Assembly: GCF_025527015.1 (NCBI RefSeq)
Contig: NZ_JAODIM010000043.1
Coordinates: forward strand, 620,001 to 684,000
Direction: 5' to 3'
Source of the DNA: Winslowiella arboricola
Lineage (GTDB): Bacteria; Pseudomonadota; Gammaproteobacteria; Enterobacterales; Enterobacteriaceae
DNA length: 64,000 bases
Shown here piece by piece: positions 46,660-56,739 of the stretch (positions within the stretch are counted from its first letter, which is position 1; each line of letters starts with the position of its first letter). Position numbers and translations under genes: made by a program. The notes beneath the pieces were generated by a model. That model did not search any database. It was not told where the DNA came from and worked only from the letters and a program-made list of their open reading frames with translations.

Positions 46660-47808
46660 ATGAGTTCATCGTGTATAGAAGAAGTGAGCTTGGAAGAAAA
46701 CCACTGGTACCGGATTGTCCACGAGATGCTGCAAATTGCCGGTATCGCAGTGAACGGTTCACATCCATGGGATATTCAGGTTAAAAACCCCGAATTCTTT
46801 CGCCGCGTATTGCAGGAAGGTTCGCTGGGACTGGGTGAAAGCTATATGGACGGCTGGTGGGAGTGTGAACGCCTCGATATGTTTTTTCATCGGGTGATAC
46901 AACATAAACTTGACCAGCAACTGCCCCACCACTTCAAAGATACGCTGCGCATCGCCGCGGCACGCCTGACCAATCTGCAATCAAAAAAACGCGCGTGGAT
47001 TGTCGGCAAAGAGCATTACGATCTGGGTAACGATCTGTTTTCGCTTATGCTCGACTCACATATGCAGTACTCCTGCGGATACTGGAAAGACGCCGCCACC
47101 CTTGAAGAAGCACAGCATGCCAAGCTGAAGATGATCTGCGACAAGCTGCAGTTGCAACCGGGCATGTCACTGCTGGATATTGGCTGCGGCTGGGGCGGGC
47201 TGGCGGAGTTTGCCGCACGCCACTATGACGTCAGCGTGGTTGGCGTGACCATCTCGGCCGAGCAACAGAAACTGGCGCAACAGCGCTGCGCCGGTCTTGA
47301 TGTCACCATTTTATTGCAGGATTATCGCGATCTGAGCCAGCAGTTTGACCGCATAGTTTCGGTCGGGATGTTTGAACATGTCGGGCCAAAAAATTACGCC
47401 ACCTATTTTACCGTCGCCAACCACAATTTAAAGCCAGAGGGTATTTTCCTGCTGCATACGATTGGCGCGCTGAAAACCGATATGAATCTTGATCCCTGGA
47501 TTAATAAATATATTTTCCCCAATGGCTGTCTGCCGTCGGCACGCCATATCAGCGTTGCCAGTGAACCGCATTTTGTCATGGAAGACTGGCATAACTTTGG
47601 CGCGGACTACGACACCACTCTGATGGCCTGGCATCAGCGTTTTATTGAGGGCTGGCCGCAGCTGGCCGAACACTACGGGGAACGTTTTAAACGGATGTTC
47701 AGTTACTATCTGAATGCCTGTGCTGGCGCGTTTCGCGCGCGCGATATTCAGCTTTGGCAGGTGGTATTTAGCCATGGCGTGGAAGGCGGCTTAAGAGTGC
47801 CGCATTAA
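46660..47808 (+). CDS. cfa: cyclopropane fatty acyl phospholipid synthase
   Basis: 382 residues as in E. coli. Adds a methylene from SAM to membrane lipid double bonds in stationary phase. SAM site LLDIGCGWGGLAEFAA, catalytic SVGMFEHVGPKNY and SCGYWK. The leader upstream (46371-46659) contains a hairpin CACGGATTATCCGTG near 46571; E. coli cfa mRNA has a long leader targeted by small RNAs, so this may matter. Confidence 0.97.
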   Translation: MSSSCIEEVSLEENHWYRIVHEMLQIAGIAVNGSHPWDIQVKNPEFFRRVLQEGSLGLGESYMDGWWECERLDMFFHRVIQHKLDQQLPHHFKDTLRIAAARLTNLQSKKRAWIVGKEHYDLGNDLFSLMLDSHMQYSCGYWKDAATLEEAQHAKLKMICDKLQLQPGMSLLDIGCGWGGLAEFAARHYDVSVVGVTISAEQQKLAQQRCAGLDVTILLQDYRDLSQQFDRIVSVGMFEHVGPKNYATYFTVANHNLKPEGIFLLHTIGALKTDMNLDPWINKYIFPNGCLPSARHISVASEPHFVMEDWHNFGADYDTTLMAWHQRFIEGWPQLAEHYGERFKRMFSYYLNACAGAFRARDIQLWQVVFSHGVEGGLRVPH

Positions 47809-47822
47809 TAACCGTTTAACAC

Positions 47823-47881
47823 GGGCGGCGAGAACGCCGCCACTACAGGAATGGTGTGCAGGGGCGGCGTTCTCGCCGCCC
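47823..47881. repeat. paired GC-rich palindromic repeat, copy 3
   Basis: GGGCGGCGAGAACGCCGCCA at 47823-47842 and GGGCGGCGTTCTCGCCGCCC at 47862-47881, spacer 19 bases, between convergent cfa and ribC. Confidence 0.85.
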
Positions 47882-47886
47882 GTTTT

Positions 47887-48537
47887 TCAGGGCTGTAAAT
47901 GCTCTGCCGCCGTCGCCAGCAGCGCCGCTTCGCGCTGAGCCAGCACCCGCTCCACCGTTTCGACTATCGCCTGGGTTTGCGGATCGATTTCAATATTCAC
48001 CCGCTGCCCCAGTTTTTTGCCGCCAAGCGTGGTACGCATCAACGTTTCAGGGATCAGATGCACGCAGAATTTAGTTTTGCTGACTTCACCCACTGTCAGG
48101 CTAATACCGTCAATTCCGATATAACCTTTACGCAAAATAAACTTCATCAGCTGCGCATCCTGCGGTTTAAACCAGATTTCGCGGTTATTTTCTGAATTAA
48201 TGATCTTACAGATTTCCGCGGTGGTCATAATATGGCCGGACATTAAATGCCCGCCAATCTCATCGCTGAATTTCGCCGCACGCTCGACATTGACTTGATC
48301 ACCCGTCTGTAATTCACCGAGGTTGGTCACGCGCAATGTCTCTTTCACCAGATCAAAACTGACCTGGTCACCCTCGATATGGGTCACCGTCAGACAGCAA
48401 CCGTTGTGCGACACCGATGCGCCTAATTCCAGCCCCGGCAACATCTCCGGCGGTAATTTAACGATATGGGTGCGAAAATTGGTTTTTTCTTCAATCGACA
48501 GCACCTCAGCGGTGCCCTGCACAATTCCGGTAAACAT
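47887..48537 (-). CDS. ribC: riboflavin synthase alpha subunit
   Basis: 216 residues (E. coli 213). Two similar lumazine-binding barrels: [17 protein letters not shown] with [10 protein letters not shown], and a second with GHIMTTAEI and [13 protein letters not shown]. Dismutates two lumazines into riboflavin. Also called ribE. Divergent from mdtK, as in E. coli. Confidence 0.96.
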   Translation of the reverse strand: MFTGIVQGTAEVLSIEEKTNFRTHIVKLPPEMLPGLELGASVSHNGCCLTVTHIEGDQVSFDLVKETLRVTNLGELQTGDQVNVERAAKFSDEIGGHLMSGHIMTTAEICKIINSENNREIWFKPQDAQLMKFILRKGYIGIDGISLTVGEVSKTKFCVHLIPETLMRTTLGGKKLGQRVNIEIDPQTQAIVETVERVLAQREAALLATAAEHLQP

Positions 48538-48770
48538 GCTTAAGCCTCAGTCTGTTTTTTGACAATCTTAACACAACTGTAATGCCACGCCGATAAAAGC
48601 CAACAGCAACCTGTGCTAACTGTATAACATTAAGAGCGATTATCTGGTTTGAAGATTGGCTTAAACCGCGACGCCCGTTACACTACACGGCTTACTATTC
48701 TGATTTAAATTCAGGCGCCCGCCCGGGCGTAAAATTCGTTCACCCTTAATAAAATGGACAAGGTGTTTGT

Positions 48771-50144
48771 GTGCAGAAGTATTTGACAGAAGCGCGTCAA
48801 TTATTAGCCCTCGCAATTCCGGTGATCCTTGCGCAAGTGGCGCAAACCTCCATGGGCTTTGTCGATACCATTATGGCCGGTGCCGTCAGCGCCACGGATA
48901 TGGCCGCCGTAGCAGTCGGTACCTCTGTCTGGCTGCCGACCATTCTGTTTGGTCATGGCCTGATCCTCGCATTAACGCCGGTGGTGGCGCAGCTTAACGG
49001 CTCCGGCCGTCGCGAACGCATCGGGCATCAGGTGCGTCAGGCGTACTGGCTGGCGGGTTTTGTCTCCATCCTGATTATGCTGGTGCTGTATAACGCCGGG
49101 TATATGATTTCAGCGATGAAAGGTATTGACCCGGAAATGGCACGTATCGCCGTCGGCTATCTGCACGCGCTGCTGTGGGGCGCGCCCGGCTATCTGTTCT
49201 TCCAGGTGGTGCGTTGTCAGTGTGAAGGGCTGTCAAAAACCAAACCCGGCATGGTGCTGGGCTTTATTGGTCTGCTGGTCAATATTCCGGTTAACTATAT
49301 CTTTATCTATGGTCATTTTGGCATGCCCGCACTGGGCGGCATCGGCTGTGGTGTCGCCACCGCTTCAGTGTACTGGGTGATGTTTATTCTGATCAAAGCG
49401 TGGAGCAACCGTGCATCTTCCCTGCGTGATATCCGTTTAAGCAACCGCTTTGACGCCCCTGACTGGGCGGTGCTGCGACGTTTAACCGGCCTCGGTATGC
49501 CGGTGGCGCTGGCGCTGTTCTTTGAAGTCACGCTGTTTGCCGTCGTCGCCCTGCTGGTTTCGCCGCTGGGTATCGTTAAAGTGGCCGGTCACCAGATTGC
49601 GCTGAACTTTAGCTCGCTGATGTTTGTTCTGCCGCTCTCTTTAGGCGTAGCGGCCACCATCCGCGTGGGTTTCAGTCTCGGGCAGGGTTCCGCGGAAGGC
49701 GCGCGCGTCGCTGCCTGGACCGCACAGGGCGTTGGCGTTGCGATGGCGGCGCTGACCGCGACCTTTACGGTGATTTTCCGCGAGCAGATTGCGCTGCTGT
49801 ATAACGACAACCCGGAAGTGGTCACCCTGGCGGCGCAACTGATGCTGCTGGCGGCGATTTACCAGTTCTCCGATTCGATTCAGGTCATTGGCAGCGGCAT
49901 TTTGCGTGGTTATAAAGACACCCGCTCGATCTTCTATATCACTTTTATCGCCTACTGGGTGCTGGGTCTGCCGAGTGGTTATGTGCTGGCGATGACCAAC
50001 TGGGTGGTGCCGGCGCTTGGTCCGGCCGGTTTCTGGTGTGGCTTTATTATTGGTCTTACCTCGTCGGCGGTGATGATGATCTGGCGCATGCGCCGTCTGC
50101 AACAATTGCCGGCAGAAGTGATTCTGGCGCGTGCAGCACGTTAA
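48771..50144 (+). CDS. mdtK: MATE multidrug efflux pump MdtK (NorM)
   Basis: 457 residues, the E. coli length, twelve membrane segments. Starts at GTG 48771 ([20 protein letters not shown]) with AAGGTG upstream; no ATG is available nearby in frame. Family stretches [25 protein letters not shown] and [20 protein letters not shown]. Exports fluoroquinolones and other cations in exchange for Na+ or H+. Confidence 0.95.
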   Translation: MQKYLTEARQLLALAIPVILAQVAQTSMGFVDTIMAGAVSATDMAAVAVGTSVWLPTILFGHGLILALTPVVAQLNGSGRRERIGHQVRQAYWLAGFVSILIMLVLYNAGYMISAMKGIDPEMARIAVGYLHALLWGAPGYLFFQVVRCQCEGLSKTKPGMVLGFIGLLVNIPVNYIFIYGHFGMPALGGIGCGVATASVYWVMFILIKAWSNRASSLRDIRLSNRFDAPDWAVLRRLTGLGMPVALALFFEVTLFAVVALLVSPLGIVKVAGHQIALNFSSLMFVLPLSLGVAATIRVGFSLGQGSAEGARVAAWTAQGVGVAMAALTATFTVIFREQIALLYNDNPEVVTLAAQLMLLAAIYQFSDSIQVIGSGILRGYKDTRSIFYITFIAYWVLGLPSGYVLAMTNWVVPALGPAGFWCGFIIGLTSSAVMMIWRMRRLQQLPAEVILARAAR

Positions 50145-50149
50145 TTTCA

Positions 50150-50166
50150 GGGCGTTTTACGCCCTT
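50150..50166 (+). terminator. weak terminator after mdtK
   Basis: AGGGCG, loop TTTTA, CGCCCT, then TCACGTTT. Confidence 0.45.
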
Positions 50167-50294
50167 CACGTTTAAAAAAAACGCTGATTGCACAGTTGCG
50201 CAGCAGTCGATAACAAAAATAGATGTTTCCACTTGCCAGCCGGGGACACTGCCGTTAATATTCGTCCCCGTTGTCAACACGATAGCGAAATGAT

Positions 50295-50371
50295 GCGTCC
50301 GTAGCTCAGTTGGTTAGAGCACCACCTTGACATGGTGGGGGTCGGTGGTTCGAGTCCACTCGGACGCACCA
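50295..50371 (+). tRNA. valV: tRNA-Val (GAC)
   Basis: 77 bases with encoded CCA. Acceptor GCGTCCG pairs with CGGACGC; D arm GCTCAGTTGGTTAGAGC; anticodon stem ACCAC/GTGGT... with loop containing GAC; T arm with GGTTCGAGTCC. Position after mdtK is that of E. coli valV. Confidence 0.95.
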
Positions 50372-50389
50372 AAATGATGTAGCAGTAAA

Positions 50390-50466
50390 GCGTTCTTAGC
50401 TCAGTTGGTTAGAGCACCACCTTGACATGGTGGGGGTCGGAGGTTCGAGTCCTCTAGAACGCACCA
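50390..50466 (+). tRNA. valW: tRNA-Val (GAC), second copy
   Basis: 77 bases with CCA, 18 bases after the first. D and anticodon arms identical to valV; acceptor (GCGTTCT/AGAACGC) and T stem (GGAGG/CCTCT) differ by compensated changes, so both fold well. Confidence 0.95.
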
Positions 50467-50498
50467 CTTCTTTTTTCCCTCTTTTTATATACTCCATC

Positions 50499-51329
50499 TC
50501 AACGTTGAAAATGATGCATCATCGCTTTTTGCAGCGCCAGCATCGGCACTGACTGATGAGACTGATCCGCATAAACCACAAATTCCGTTTGCAGATTCTG
50601 CTGTTGTCCCGCCTGTAATCGCCATGCCAGCTCGCGAATGCCATCGACCATCCGTCGTTGCCGGCGATGCTGCGCCAGCGTTGCGCGCGTGGTCGCGTCC
50701 AGTGTCAGTTCGAAACGTTGCAGCGACTGCTCATACTCACCCACCGACAGCAACAGCACCTTCTGTGCTGCGATATCCGCCCGCCGGGCAAAGCTGGCGG
50801 CCATAGCGCTGAGATAGCCATCATTCCACCATACCGACGGACTGGAGGCATAGTAGTGGCGAAAACTGTCGCTGGCGGTAAACAGCGTATTCAGGGTAAA
50901 GAGCCCGCCATAGGAGTGACCAAAAAGCGCAGCATTACGGGTGTTGATTGATAACTGGCTGCTAAGCCACGGGGTTATCTCATGCAGCATAACGTTGAGA
51001 AAGGCTTCCGACTGCCCTGCCATGCCCGGCGGATAAAAGCCGCCCTGCGGACTGGCTTCCGCTACCTGCTGCGCCACCGCCGGACGATAATCTTTTTCCC
51101 GCCGGCTGCCATCAGGATAATCAATCGCCACCACCACGCCGGGCAGCATGCTACAGCGCGGATGTGCCAGTGTGCGCATCAGATATTCAGCTATCGGAAA
51201 ATAGCTGGCGCCATCCAGCAGAAAGATCACCGGCCAGCCATTTTCCGGGGCGGGCTCATCCGGCCAGCACAGCTGGATACGGTAATCGCCGCAGCTGGCG
51301 GAGTGAAAAATTTCATCACGGGTAAGCAT
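50499..51329 (-). CDS. alpha/beta hydrolase of the siderophore-esterase type (Fes/IroE/BesA-like)
   Basis: 276 residues, no signal peptide. Nucleophile elbow GHSYGG, oxyanion region VIFLLDGASYFP, acidic residue region VGEYEQS and final catalytic His in DQSHQSVP. YYASSPSVWWND is characteristic of the esterase D group that hydrolyses ferric catecholate siderophores, but the family also has other esterases. Takes the place of the E. coli ydhR-Z cluster between the valine tRNAs and pykF. No Fur box seen upstream. Confidence 0.75.
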   Translation of the reverse strand: MLTRDEIFHSASCGDYRIQLCWPDEPAPENGWPVIFLLDGASYFPIAEYLMRTLAHPRCSMLPGVVVAIDYPDGSRREKDYRPAVAQQVAEASPQGGFYPPGMAGQSEAFLNVMLHEITPWLSSQLSINTRNAALFGHSYGGLFTLNTLFTASDSFRHYYASSPSVWWNDGYLSAMAASFARRADIAAQKVLLLSVGEYEQSLQRFELTLDATTRATLAQHRRQRRMVDGIRELAWRLQAGQQQNLQTEFVVYADQSHQSVPMLALQKAMMHHFQR

Positions 51330-51531
51330 AAACGTCTCTCTGGGTTCGGCCGGGATAAGAAAACTGCCTTTTCATCACCGTGCCGTCAATTGTTTCAGAA
51401 CGGCATTAATCGCCCGCAGGACAGCATTTTCAGCTTTTTCCTGGTATAAATTTGACGGCGCGAAATCTGGCTTACGCTTGCGCAACATCACTTTTTCTTG
51501 ATCTTACAGAGGTTGTTGCACAGCTTTTTAA

Positions 51532-51560
51532 TTGGTTTTCGCACACTTAGCGACTATAAT
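51532..51560 (+). promoter_or_regulatory. sigma-70 promoter of pykF
   Basis: TTGGTT, 17 bases, TATAAT (consensus -10). Confidence 0.75.
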
Positions 51561-51576
51561 ACGAACCGTTGTCTCA

Positions 51577-51592
51577 CTTGAATGGTTTCAGC
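51577..51592. promoter_or_regulatory. Cra (FruR) operator of pykF
   Basis: CTTGAATGGTTTCAGC matches GCTGAATCGTTTCAGC at 13 of 16. It lies just downstream of the -10 box, a repressing position, as at E. coli pykF. Confidence 0.75.
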
Positions 51593-51813
51593 CAATTGAC
51601 CTGTCGATACTTACAACGATCACAGTTTGCGCAACCTAGCCCGGCGGGCCAGCTAAACCATCCGCACAACTTCCTCTGCACGCTTTATATCTGTCACCTA
51701 TTCTTACTCTGTAGCGCAGTTCGCTTGTTACCAGGCACAAATTTCTCCTTCGGTGGTCACGCCATCGAAATCAATCCTTTAATCATCCATCACAACTTAT
51801 AGATAACTTGCTC

Positions 51814-53226
51814 ATGAAAAAGACCAAGATCGTATGTACTATCGGTCCAAAAACCGAATCGGAAGAAATGCTGACCAACCTGCTTGATGCAGGTATGAAC
51901 GTAATGCGCCTTAACTTCTCCCATGGTGATTATGCCGAACACGGTCAGCGCATCGTTAATCTGCGCAATGTAATGAGCAAAACCGGCCATCAGGCTGCGG
52001 TCTTGCTTGACACCAAAGGCCCGGAAATCCGTACCATGAAGCTGGAAGGCGGCGTTGATGCCTCTCTGAAAGCGGGCCAGACTTTTACCTTTACCACCGA
52101 CCAGTCAGTGATCGGTAACACCGAGCGTGTTGCGGTGACTTATGCTGGCTTCGCGGCGGATCTGAAGATCGGCAATACCGTACTGGTTGATGACGGCCTG
52201 ATCGGCATGGAAGTGACCGAAGTCACCGAAAACAGCGTGGTATGTAAAGTGCTGAACAACGGTGACCTTGGCGAAAACAAAGGTGTAAACCTGCCAGGCG
52301 TCTCCATCCAGCTGCCCGCGCTGGCGGAAAAAGATAAACGCGACCTGATTTTCGGTTGCGAGCAAGGCGTTGACTTCGTTGCCGCCTCGTTTATCCGCAA
52401 ACGTTCTGACGTGCTGGAAATCCGTGAACACCTGAAGCAGCACGGCGGCGAACATATTCAGATCATCTCCAAGATCGAGAACCAGGAAGGTCTGAATAAC
52501 TTCGACGAAATTCTTGATGCCTCTGACGGTATCATGGTGGCGCGTGGCGATCTCGGCGTCGAAATTCCGGTAGAAGAAGTGATCTTCGCCCAGAAGATGA
52601 TGATCAAAAAATGTAACCGCGCACGTAAAGTGGTGATCACCGCCACCCAGATGCTCGATTCCATGATCAAAAACCCGCGCCCTACCCGTGCGGAAGCTGG
52701 CGATGTGGCTAACGCCATCCTCGACGGTACTGATGCAGTAATGTTGTCAGGCGAAAGCGCGAAAGGTAAATACCCGCTGGAGTCGGTCACCATTATGGCG
52801 ACCATCTGTGAGCGTACCGACCGCGTGATGAAGAGCCGTATTGACTCGCAGCACGACAGTCGCAAAATGCGCATCACTGAAGCCGTCTGCCGCGGTGCGG
52901 TAGAAACAGCGGAAAAACTGGAGTCGCCGCTGATTGTGGTCGCCACCGAAGGCGGTAAGTCAGCCAAGTCGATCCGTAAGTACTTCCCGAACGCCACCAT
53001 CCTGGCGCTGACCACCAATGAACAGACCGCACGTCAGCTGCTGCTGAGCAAAGGCATCATTACCCATATTGTGAAAGAGATCGCCTCTACCGATGATTTC
53101 TACCGTATTGGTAAAGAAGCGGCACTGGAAAGTGGCTATGGGCTGAAAGGCGAAGTGGTGGTGATGGTATCCGGCGCATTAGTGCCAAGTGGCACCACCA
53201 ACACCGCGTCGGTTCACGTTCTGTAA
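51814..53226 (+). CDS. pykF: pyruvate kinase I
   Basis: 470 residues as in E. coli, from [19 protein letters not shown]; the frame opening at 51808 adds two residues. Motifs [25 protein letters not shown] (catalytic Lys), [12 protein letters not shown] and ATQMLDSMI. Activated by fructose-1,6-bisphosphate; last ATP-forming step of glycolysis. Repression by Cra is expected from the operator. Confidence 0.98.
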   Translation: MKKTKIVCTIGPKTESEEMLTNLLDAGMNVMRLNFSHGDYAEHGQRIVNLRNVMSKTGHQAAVLLDTKGPEIRTMKLEGGVDASLKAGQTFTFTTDQSVIGNTERVAVTYAGFAADLKIGNTVLVDDGLIGMEVTEVTENSVVCKVLNNGDLGENKGVNLPGVSIQLPALAEKDKRDLIFGCEQGVDFVAASFIRKRSDVLEIREHLKQHGGEHIQIISKIENQEGLNNFDEILDASDGIMVARGDLGVEIPVEEVIFAQKMMIKKCNRARKVVITATQMLDSMIKNPRPTRAEAGDVANAILDGTDAVMLSGESAKGKYPLESVTIMATICERTDRVMKSRIDSQHDSRKMRITEAVCRGAVETAEKLESPLIVVATEGGKSAKSIRKYFPNATILALTTNEQTARQLLLSKGIITHIVKEIASTDDFYRIGKEAALESGYGLKGEVVVMVSGALVPSGTTNTASVHVL

Positions 53227-53250
53227 TTAAAGATTACCCTTCGCAGACAA

Positions 53251-53275
53251 AAAGCGCCTTAAAGGCGCTTTTTTT
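53251..53275 (+). terminator. terminator of pykF
   Basis: AAAGCGCCTT and AAGGCGCTTT pair perfectly, then more T. Confidence 0.93.
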
Positions 53276-53456
53276 ACAACTTCAGTAAACAGTTTTTAAG
53301 AAATTTCCAATCGAAAATAACTATTCAAATTCGGAAATAACCAAGATTGATCCGATTAAAACTTTCTGTTTTCTTTTAATTTTTTGTTTTTTTCGGTCAT
53401 ACAGATGTTTCTTTGAGCGAACGATCAACTTTAGGCACGTTCTCATCAAAAAATTA

Positions 53457-53485
53457 TTCTCATTACAAAATACTTTGTGTAATAC
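53457..53485 (+). promoter_or_regulatory. lpp promoter
   Basis: TTCTCA, 17 bases, TAATAC. The stretch from here to the start codon is nearly base-for-base that of the very strong E. coli lpp promoter and leader, including the AGAGGGTAT ribosome binding site. Confidence 0.85.
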
Positions 53486-53527
53486 TTGTAACGCTACATG
53501 GAGATTAACTCAATCTAGAGGGTATAA

Positions 53528-53767
<240 letters not shown>

Positions 53768-53784
53768 GCGCGTTCTGGTAATAA

Positions 53785-53816
53785 AAATGGCGCACAATGT
53801 GCGCCATTTTTTTTGT
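53785..53816 (+). terminator. terminator of lpp
   Basis: AAATGGCGCAC, loop AAT, GTGCGCCATTT, T run. Confidence 0.95.
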
Positions 53817-53862
53817 CTTTTTTTTAGCTCTTTTATGCCTCTCATGTACCCGTTATCAGCAA

Positions 53863-53926
53863 GGGCGGCGAGAACGCCGCCCCTACAAAGATACTGGTGT
53901 CTGTAGGGGCGGCGTTCTCGCCGCCC
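53863..53926. repeat. paired GC-rich palindromic repeat, copy 4
   Basis: GGGCGGCGAGAACGCCGCCC at 53863-53882 and GGGCGGCGTTCTCGCCGCCC at 53907-53926, spacer 24 bases whose ends pair (CCTACA/TGTAGG), between convergent lpp and ldtE. Confidence 0.87.
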
Positions 53927-53959
53927 GTAACCAACACCCCATTTTCTGGCTGCTCAGCG

Positions 53960-55000
53960 CTATTCTGCCGGTGGTTCGCCAGTCGCCTGTGAGATTGTGG
54001 CGGGTTGACTGCCAGACGGCTCAGAATGCGTCTGCTGCTGTATAATCTCTGATAGTGGCGTATTCTCATCCACCGCTTCACCACTGTTCACCAGCACCGG
54101 CATACCGGAACGACGCGCAAGGGTCTGTTTGATCAGCGCGCTGTCACTATATTTGTTGCTGATAAAGGTCTGCGCTGATTTAGTGAGCGGCAGCTTCATG
54201 GTCTGCGGGTCATCACTTTCGTTACGCGACAGCGGCTGGTGCACCTCAATATAGCGCTTGCCGTCCGGCTCAATGGCGTACTTCACTGGCTGGTTGATCA
54301 CCTGCACCCGCGTCCCTTTTGGCACCGCATTAAACAATGCCTCGATATCGTCCGGGCGCAAACGGATACAGCCGGAGCTGACGCGCATGCCAATACCGAA
54401 GTTGGCATTGGTGCCATGGATCAGATACTGGCCTTTACCGTACGCCAGACGCAGCGCATACAGCCCCATCGGGTTATCCGGTCCGGCAGGCACCACCGCA
54501 GGCAGCGTCACGCCATCCTGCGCATAGCGCTTGCGGATATTGGCGGTCGGTGTCCAGGTGGGATTAGGCACTTTCTGTCCGACACTGGTTACCACCAGCG
54601 GCGTCATAATGCCCTGCTGGCCGATACCTATCGGATAGACAATCACCCGGTTTTCGCCTTTCGGGTAATAATAGAGCCGCAGCTCGGCGAGATTGACCAC
54701 AATGCCTTCGCGTTTGGTATCCGGCAGCAGCATCTGGGTGGGTATAGTCAGCTGGCTGTTCGCTTTCGGCAGCCAGGGGTCGGTGCCCGGATTGGCTTCC
54801 AGCATACCCAGCAGACCAATTTTGTACTCAGCGGCGATCTGTTCCAGCGAGCGGTTATCACCCGGCACAATATAGGTGCTGTTCTCGCCAATCAGGCGGC
54901 TGTTTTCGGCAGGTAAGGGATAGTCTGTCGCGCTGGCGATGCGCGTCCCGGCAAGCAGGGTAAGAAGGAAAAATCCGGCAAGGTGTGACACAGGTTTCAT
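53960..55000 (-). CDS. ldtE: L,D-transpeptidase (LdtE/YnhG type)
   Basis: 346 residues from MKPVSHLAGFF; the frame opening at 55021 adds seven. Signal peptide ending ASA/TD, a LysM-like region (STYIVPGDNRSLEQIAAEYKI cut short here to its core), then the YkuD domain with HGTNANFGIGM and catalytic SSGCIRL. Forms 3-3 murein crosslinks in E. coli; relatives attach Lpp to murein. The proline/glutamine-rich tail is low complexity. Confidence 0.92.
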   Translation of the reverse strand: MKPVSHLAGFFLLTLLAGTRIASATDYPLPAENSRLIGENSTYIVPGDNRSLEQIAAEYKIGLLGMLEANPGTDPWLPKANSQLTIPTQMLLPDTKREGIVVNLAELRLYYYPKGENRVIVYPIGIGQQGIMTPLVVTSVGQKVPNPTWTPTANIRKRYAQDGVTLPAVVPAGPDNPMGLYALRLAYGKGQYLIHGTNANFGIGMRVSSGCIRLRPDDIEALFNAVPKGTRVQVINQPVKYAIEPDGKRYIEVHQPLSRNESDDPQTMKLPLTKSAQTFISNKYSDSALIKQTLARRSGMPVLVNSGEAVDENTPLSEIIQQQTHSEPSGSQPATISQATGEPPAE

Positions 55001-55070
55001 GCGCAACTCTCTCGTTATCAATGAAAGACACCCCGCTTAGCGAAACGAGGTGTTCAACGAGAAGTGTAGC

Positions 55071-55487
55071 TCAGGCGAGCGTCTGTGCTTTGAGACGAAT
55101 GGCGCGAATCATCGCTTCCAGCCCCTGTGAACGGGACGGGGTGAGGTGCTGGGTCAGAGCAAGTTGTTCAAACCACGGTCGCACATCAAATTCAACAATT
55201 TCACGGGCAGTCATCTGCTGATAAAGAATAAAGACGATGGCAATCAGTCCCTTAACAATCGCCGCATCGCTGTCGCCCTGTAACTGGATTTTACCGTCGC
55301 TGGCTTGATCCATTACAATCCATACCTGGCTCTGACAGCCGGAAATGGTGTTCTCAGGCTGATGCAATGAATCGGACAATTCTGGCAAAACTGCGCCTAA
55401 TTCAATTACGTACAGATACTTCTCTTCCCAGTTGGCGCAGCGATTAAAATTGCGCACCAGCTTCTCTTTGTCTGGCAGTGTTGCCAT
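55071..55487 (-). CDS. sufE: cysteine desulfuration protein SufE
   Basis: 138 residues as in E. coli, from [14 protein letters not shown]; the frame opening at 55595 lies inside sufS. Cys51 in ISGCQSQVW accepts persulfide from SufS and passes it to SufB. Last gene of sufABCDSE; ends 70 bases before ldtE. Confidence 0.97.
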   Translation of the reverse strand: MATLPDKEKLVRNFNRCANWEEKYLYVIELGAVLPELSDSLHQPENTISGCQSQVWIVMDQASDGKIQLQGDSDAAIVKGLIAIVFILYQQMTAREIVEFDVRPWFEQLALTQHLTPSRSQGLEAMIRAIRLKAQTLA

Positions 55488-55515
55488 CAGTTCCTCCCTT
55501 GCCTGCTGAGTGGCA

Positions 55516-56739
55516 TCAGCCACCCAGCAAACGATGAATACGTAGCAGACCAGCAACCAGCCGATCGGCCTCTTCTTCGCTATTATACATGGCAAAGGAA
55601 GCGCGACACATCGCCGGTACCTGGTAATAATTCATCAGTGGCATAGCACAGTGATGGCCGGTGCGGATCGCAATGCCATACTGATCGAGGAAGCTACCGA
55701 CATCATAGGCGTGATGACGGCCAAGGTTAAAGGCAATCACGCCTGCACGCTGTTGCGGTCCGTAGATAATCAGGTCGGGAACCGACGCCAGTTTATCCAG
55801 CGCATAACGCATCAGCATCTGCTCGCGCTGCTGGATATTATCCAGACCCAGCGCGGCCACATAAGCCAGTGCGGCGCCCAGACCGATAATTCCACCGGTA
55901 TTAGGCGTACCAGCCTCAAAACGCCATGGCGCAGCGGCAAAGGTGGTGCCTTCCGTCAGGCTGACGGTAGCGATCATCGATCCGCCGCCCTCCCATGGGG
56001 GCATCTGATCCAGCAGCGCTTTGCGGCCATACAGCACGCCAATCCCGGTCGGACCGTAGATTTTATGGCCGGAGAACACGTAGAAGTCACAGTCGATATC
56101 CTGCACATCGATCTTCTCGTGCATCACCGCCTGCGCGCCGTCAATCAGGGTAACCACACCGGCGGCTTTCGCCTGGGCAACCAGCGCTTTAACCGGGTTG
56201 ATTGAACCCAGCACGTTGGAAACCTGAGTCACCGCCAGAATGCGCGTGCGGCTGTCAATTAATGACGGCAACAGCGCCACATCCAGCTCACCCTGCGGTG
56301 TCAGCGGCAGGACGCGAATTTCCGCGCCCACACGTTTGGCTACCATCTGCCATGGCACGATATTGGCGTGGTGCTCCATCTGGGTGATGATAATGTTATC
56401 ACCCGCCTGCAGCTGACTACCGCCCCAGCTGCTGGCCACCAGATTAATGCCTTCGGTTGTGCCTTTAACAAACACAATCTCTTCTGGCGACGCGGCATTC
56501 AGAAAACGCGCCGCCTGGTTGCGCACATTTTCCATCGCCGTGGTGGCTTCAGCGCTCAGGGTGTGAATACCGCGATGCACTGCGGCATAGCCATGCTGAT
56601 AGAAATGGCTTTCCGCGTTAATCACCGCTAGCGGTTTTTGCGCGCTGGCGGCACTGTCGAGATAGGCCAACGGCTGGCCGTTGACCTCGCGCGACAGAAT
56701 CGGAAAGTCCGCTCTGACGCGCGCAAGATCAAAATTCAT
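55516..56739 (-). CDS. sufS: cysteine desulfurase SufS
   Basis: 407 residues. PLP enzyme that takes sulfur from cysteine. Schiff-base Lys226 in [10 protein letters not shown] and catalytic Cys364 in [11 protein letters not shown], both in the SufS (group II) context. Start overlaps the end of sufD by 11 bases. Confidence 0.97.
   Translation of the reverse strand: MNFDLARVRADFPILSREVNGQPLAYLDSAASAQKPLAVINAESHFYQHGYAAVHRGIHTLSAEATTAMENVRNQAARFLNAASPEEIVFVKGTTEGINLVASSWGGSQLQAGDNIIITQMEHHANIVPWQMVAKRVGAEIRVLPLTPQGELDVALLPSLIDSRTRILAVTQVSNVLGSINPVKALVAQAKAAGVVTLIDGAQAVMHEKIDVQDIDCDFYVFSGHKIYGPTGIGVLYGRKALLDQMPPWEGGGSMIATVSLTEGTTFAAAPWRFEAGTPNTGGIIGLGAALAYVAALGLDNIQQREQMLMRYALDKLASVPDLIIYGPQQRAGVIAFNLGRHHAYDVGSFLDQYGIAIRTGHHCAMPLMNYYQVPAMCRASFAMYNSEEEADRLVAGLLRIHRLLGG

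Larger units (their letters stand above)
51330..51813. other. 484-base gap with pykF promoter and long leader
   Basis: Contains the pykF promoter at 51532-51560 and Cra site at 51577-51592. From the expected start near 51567 the untranslated leader is about 245 bases. I see no attenuator with a T run and no known riboswitch in it. Confidence 0.5.
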
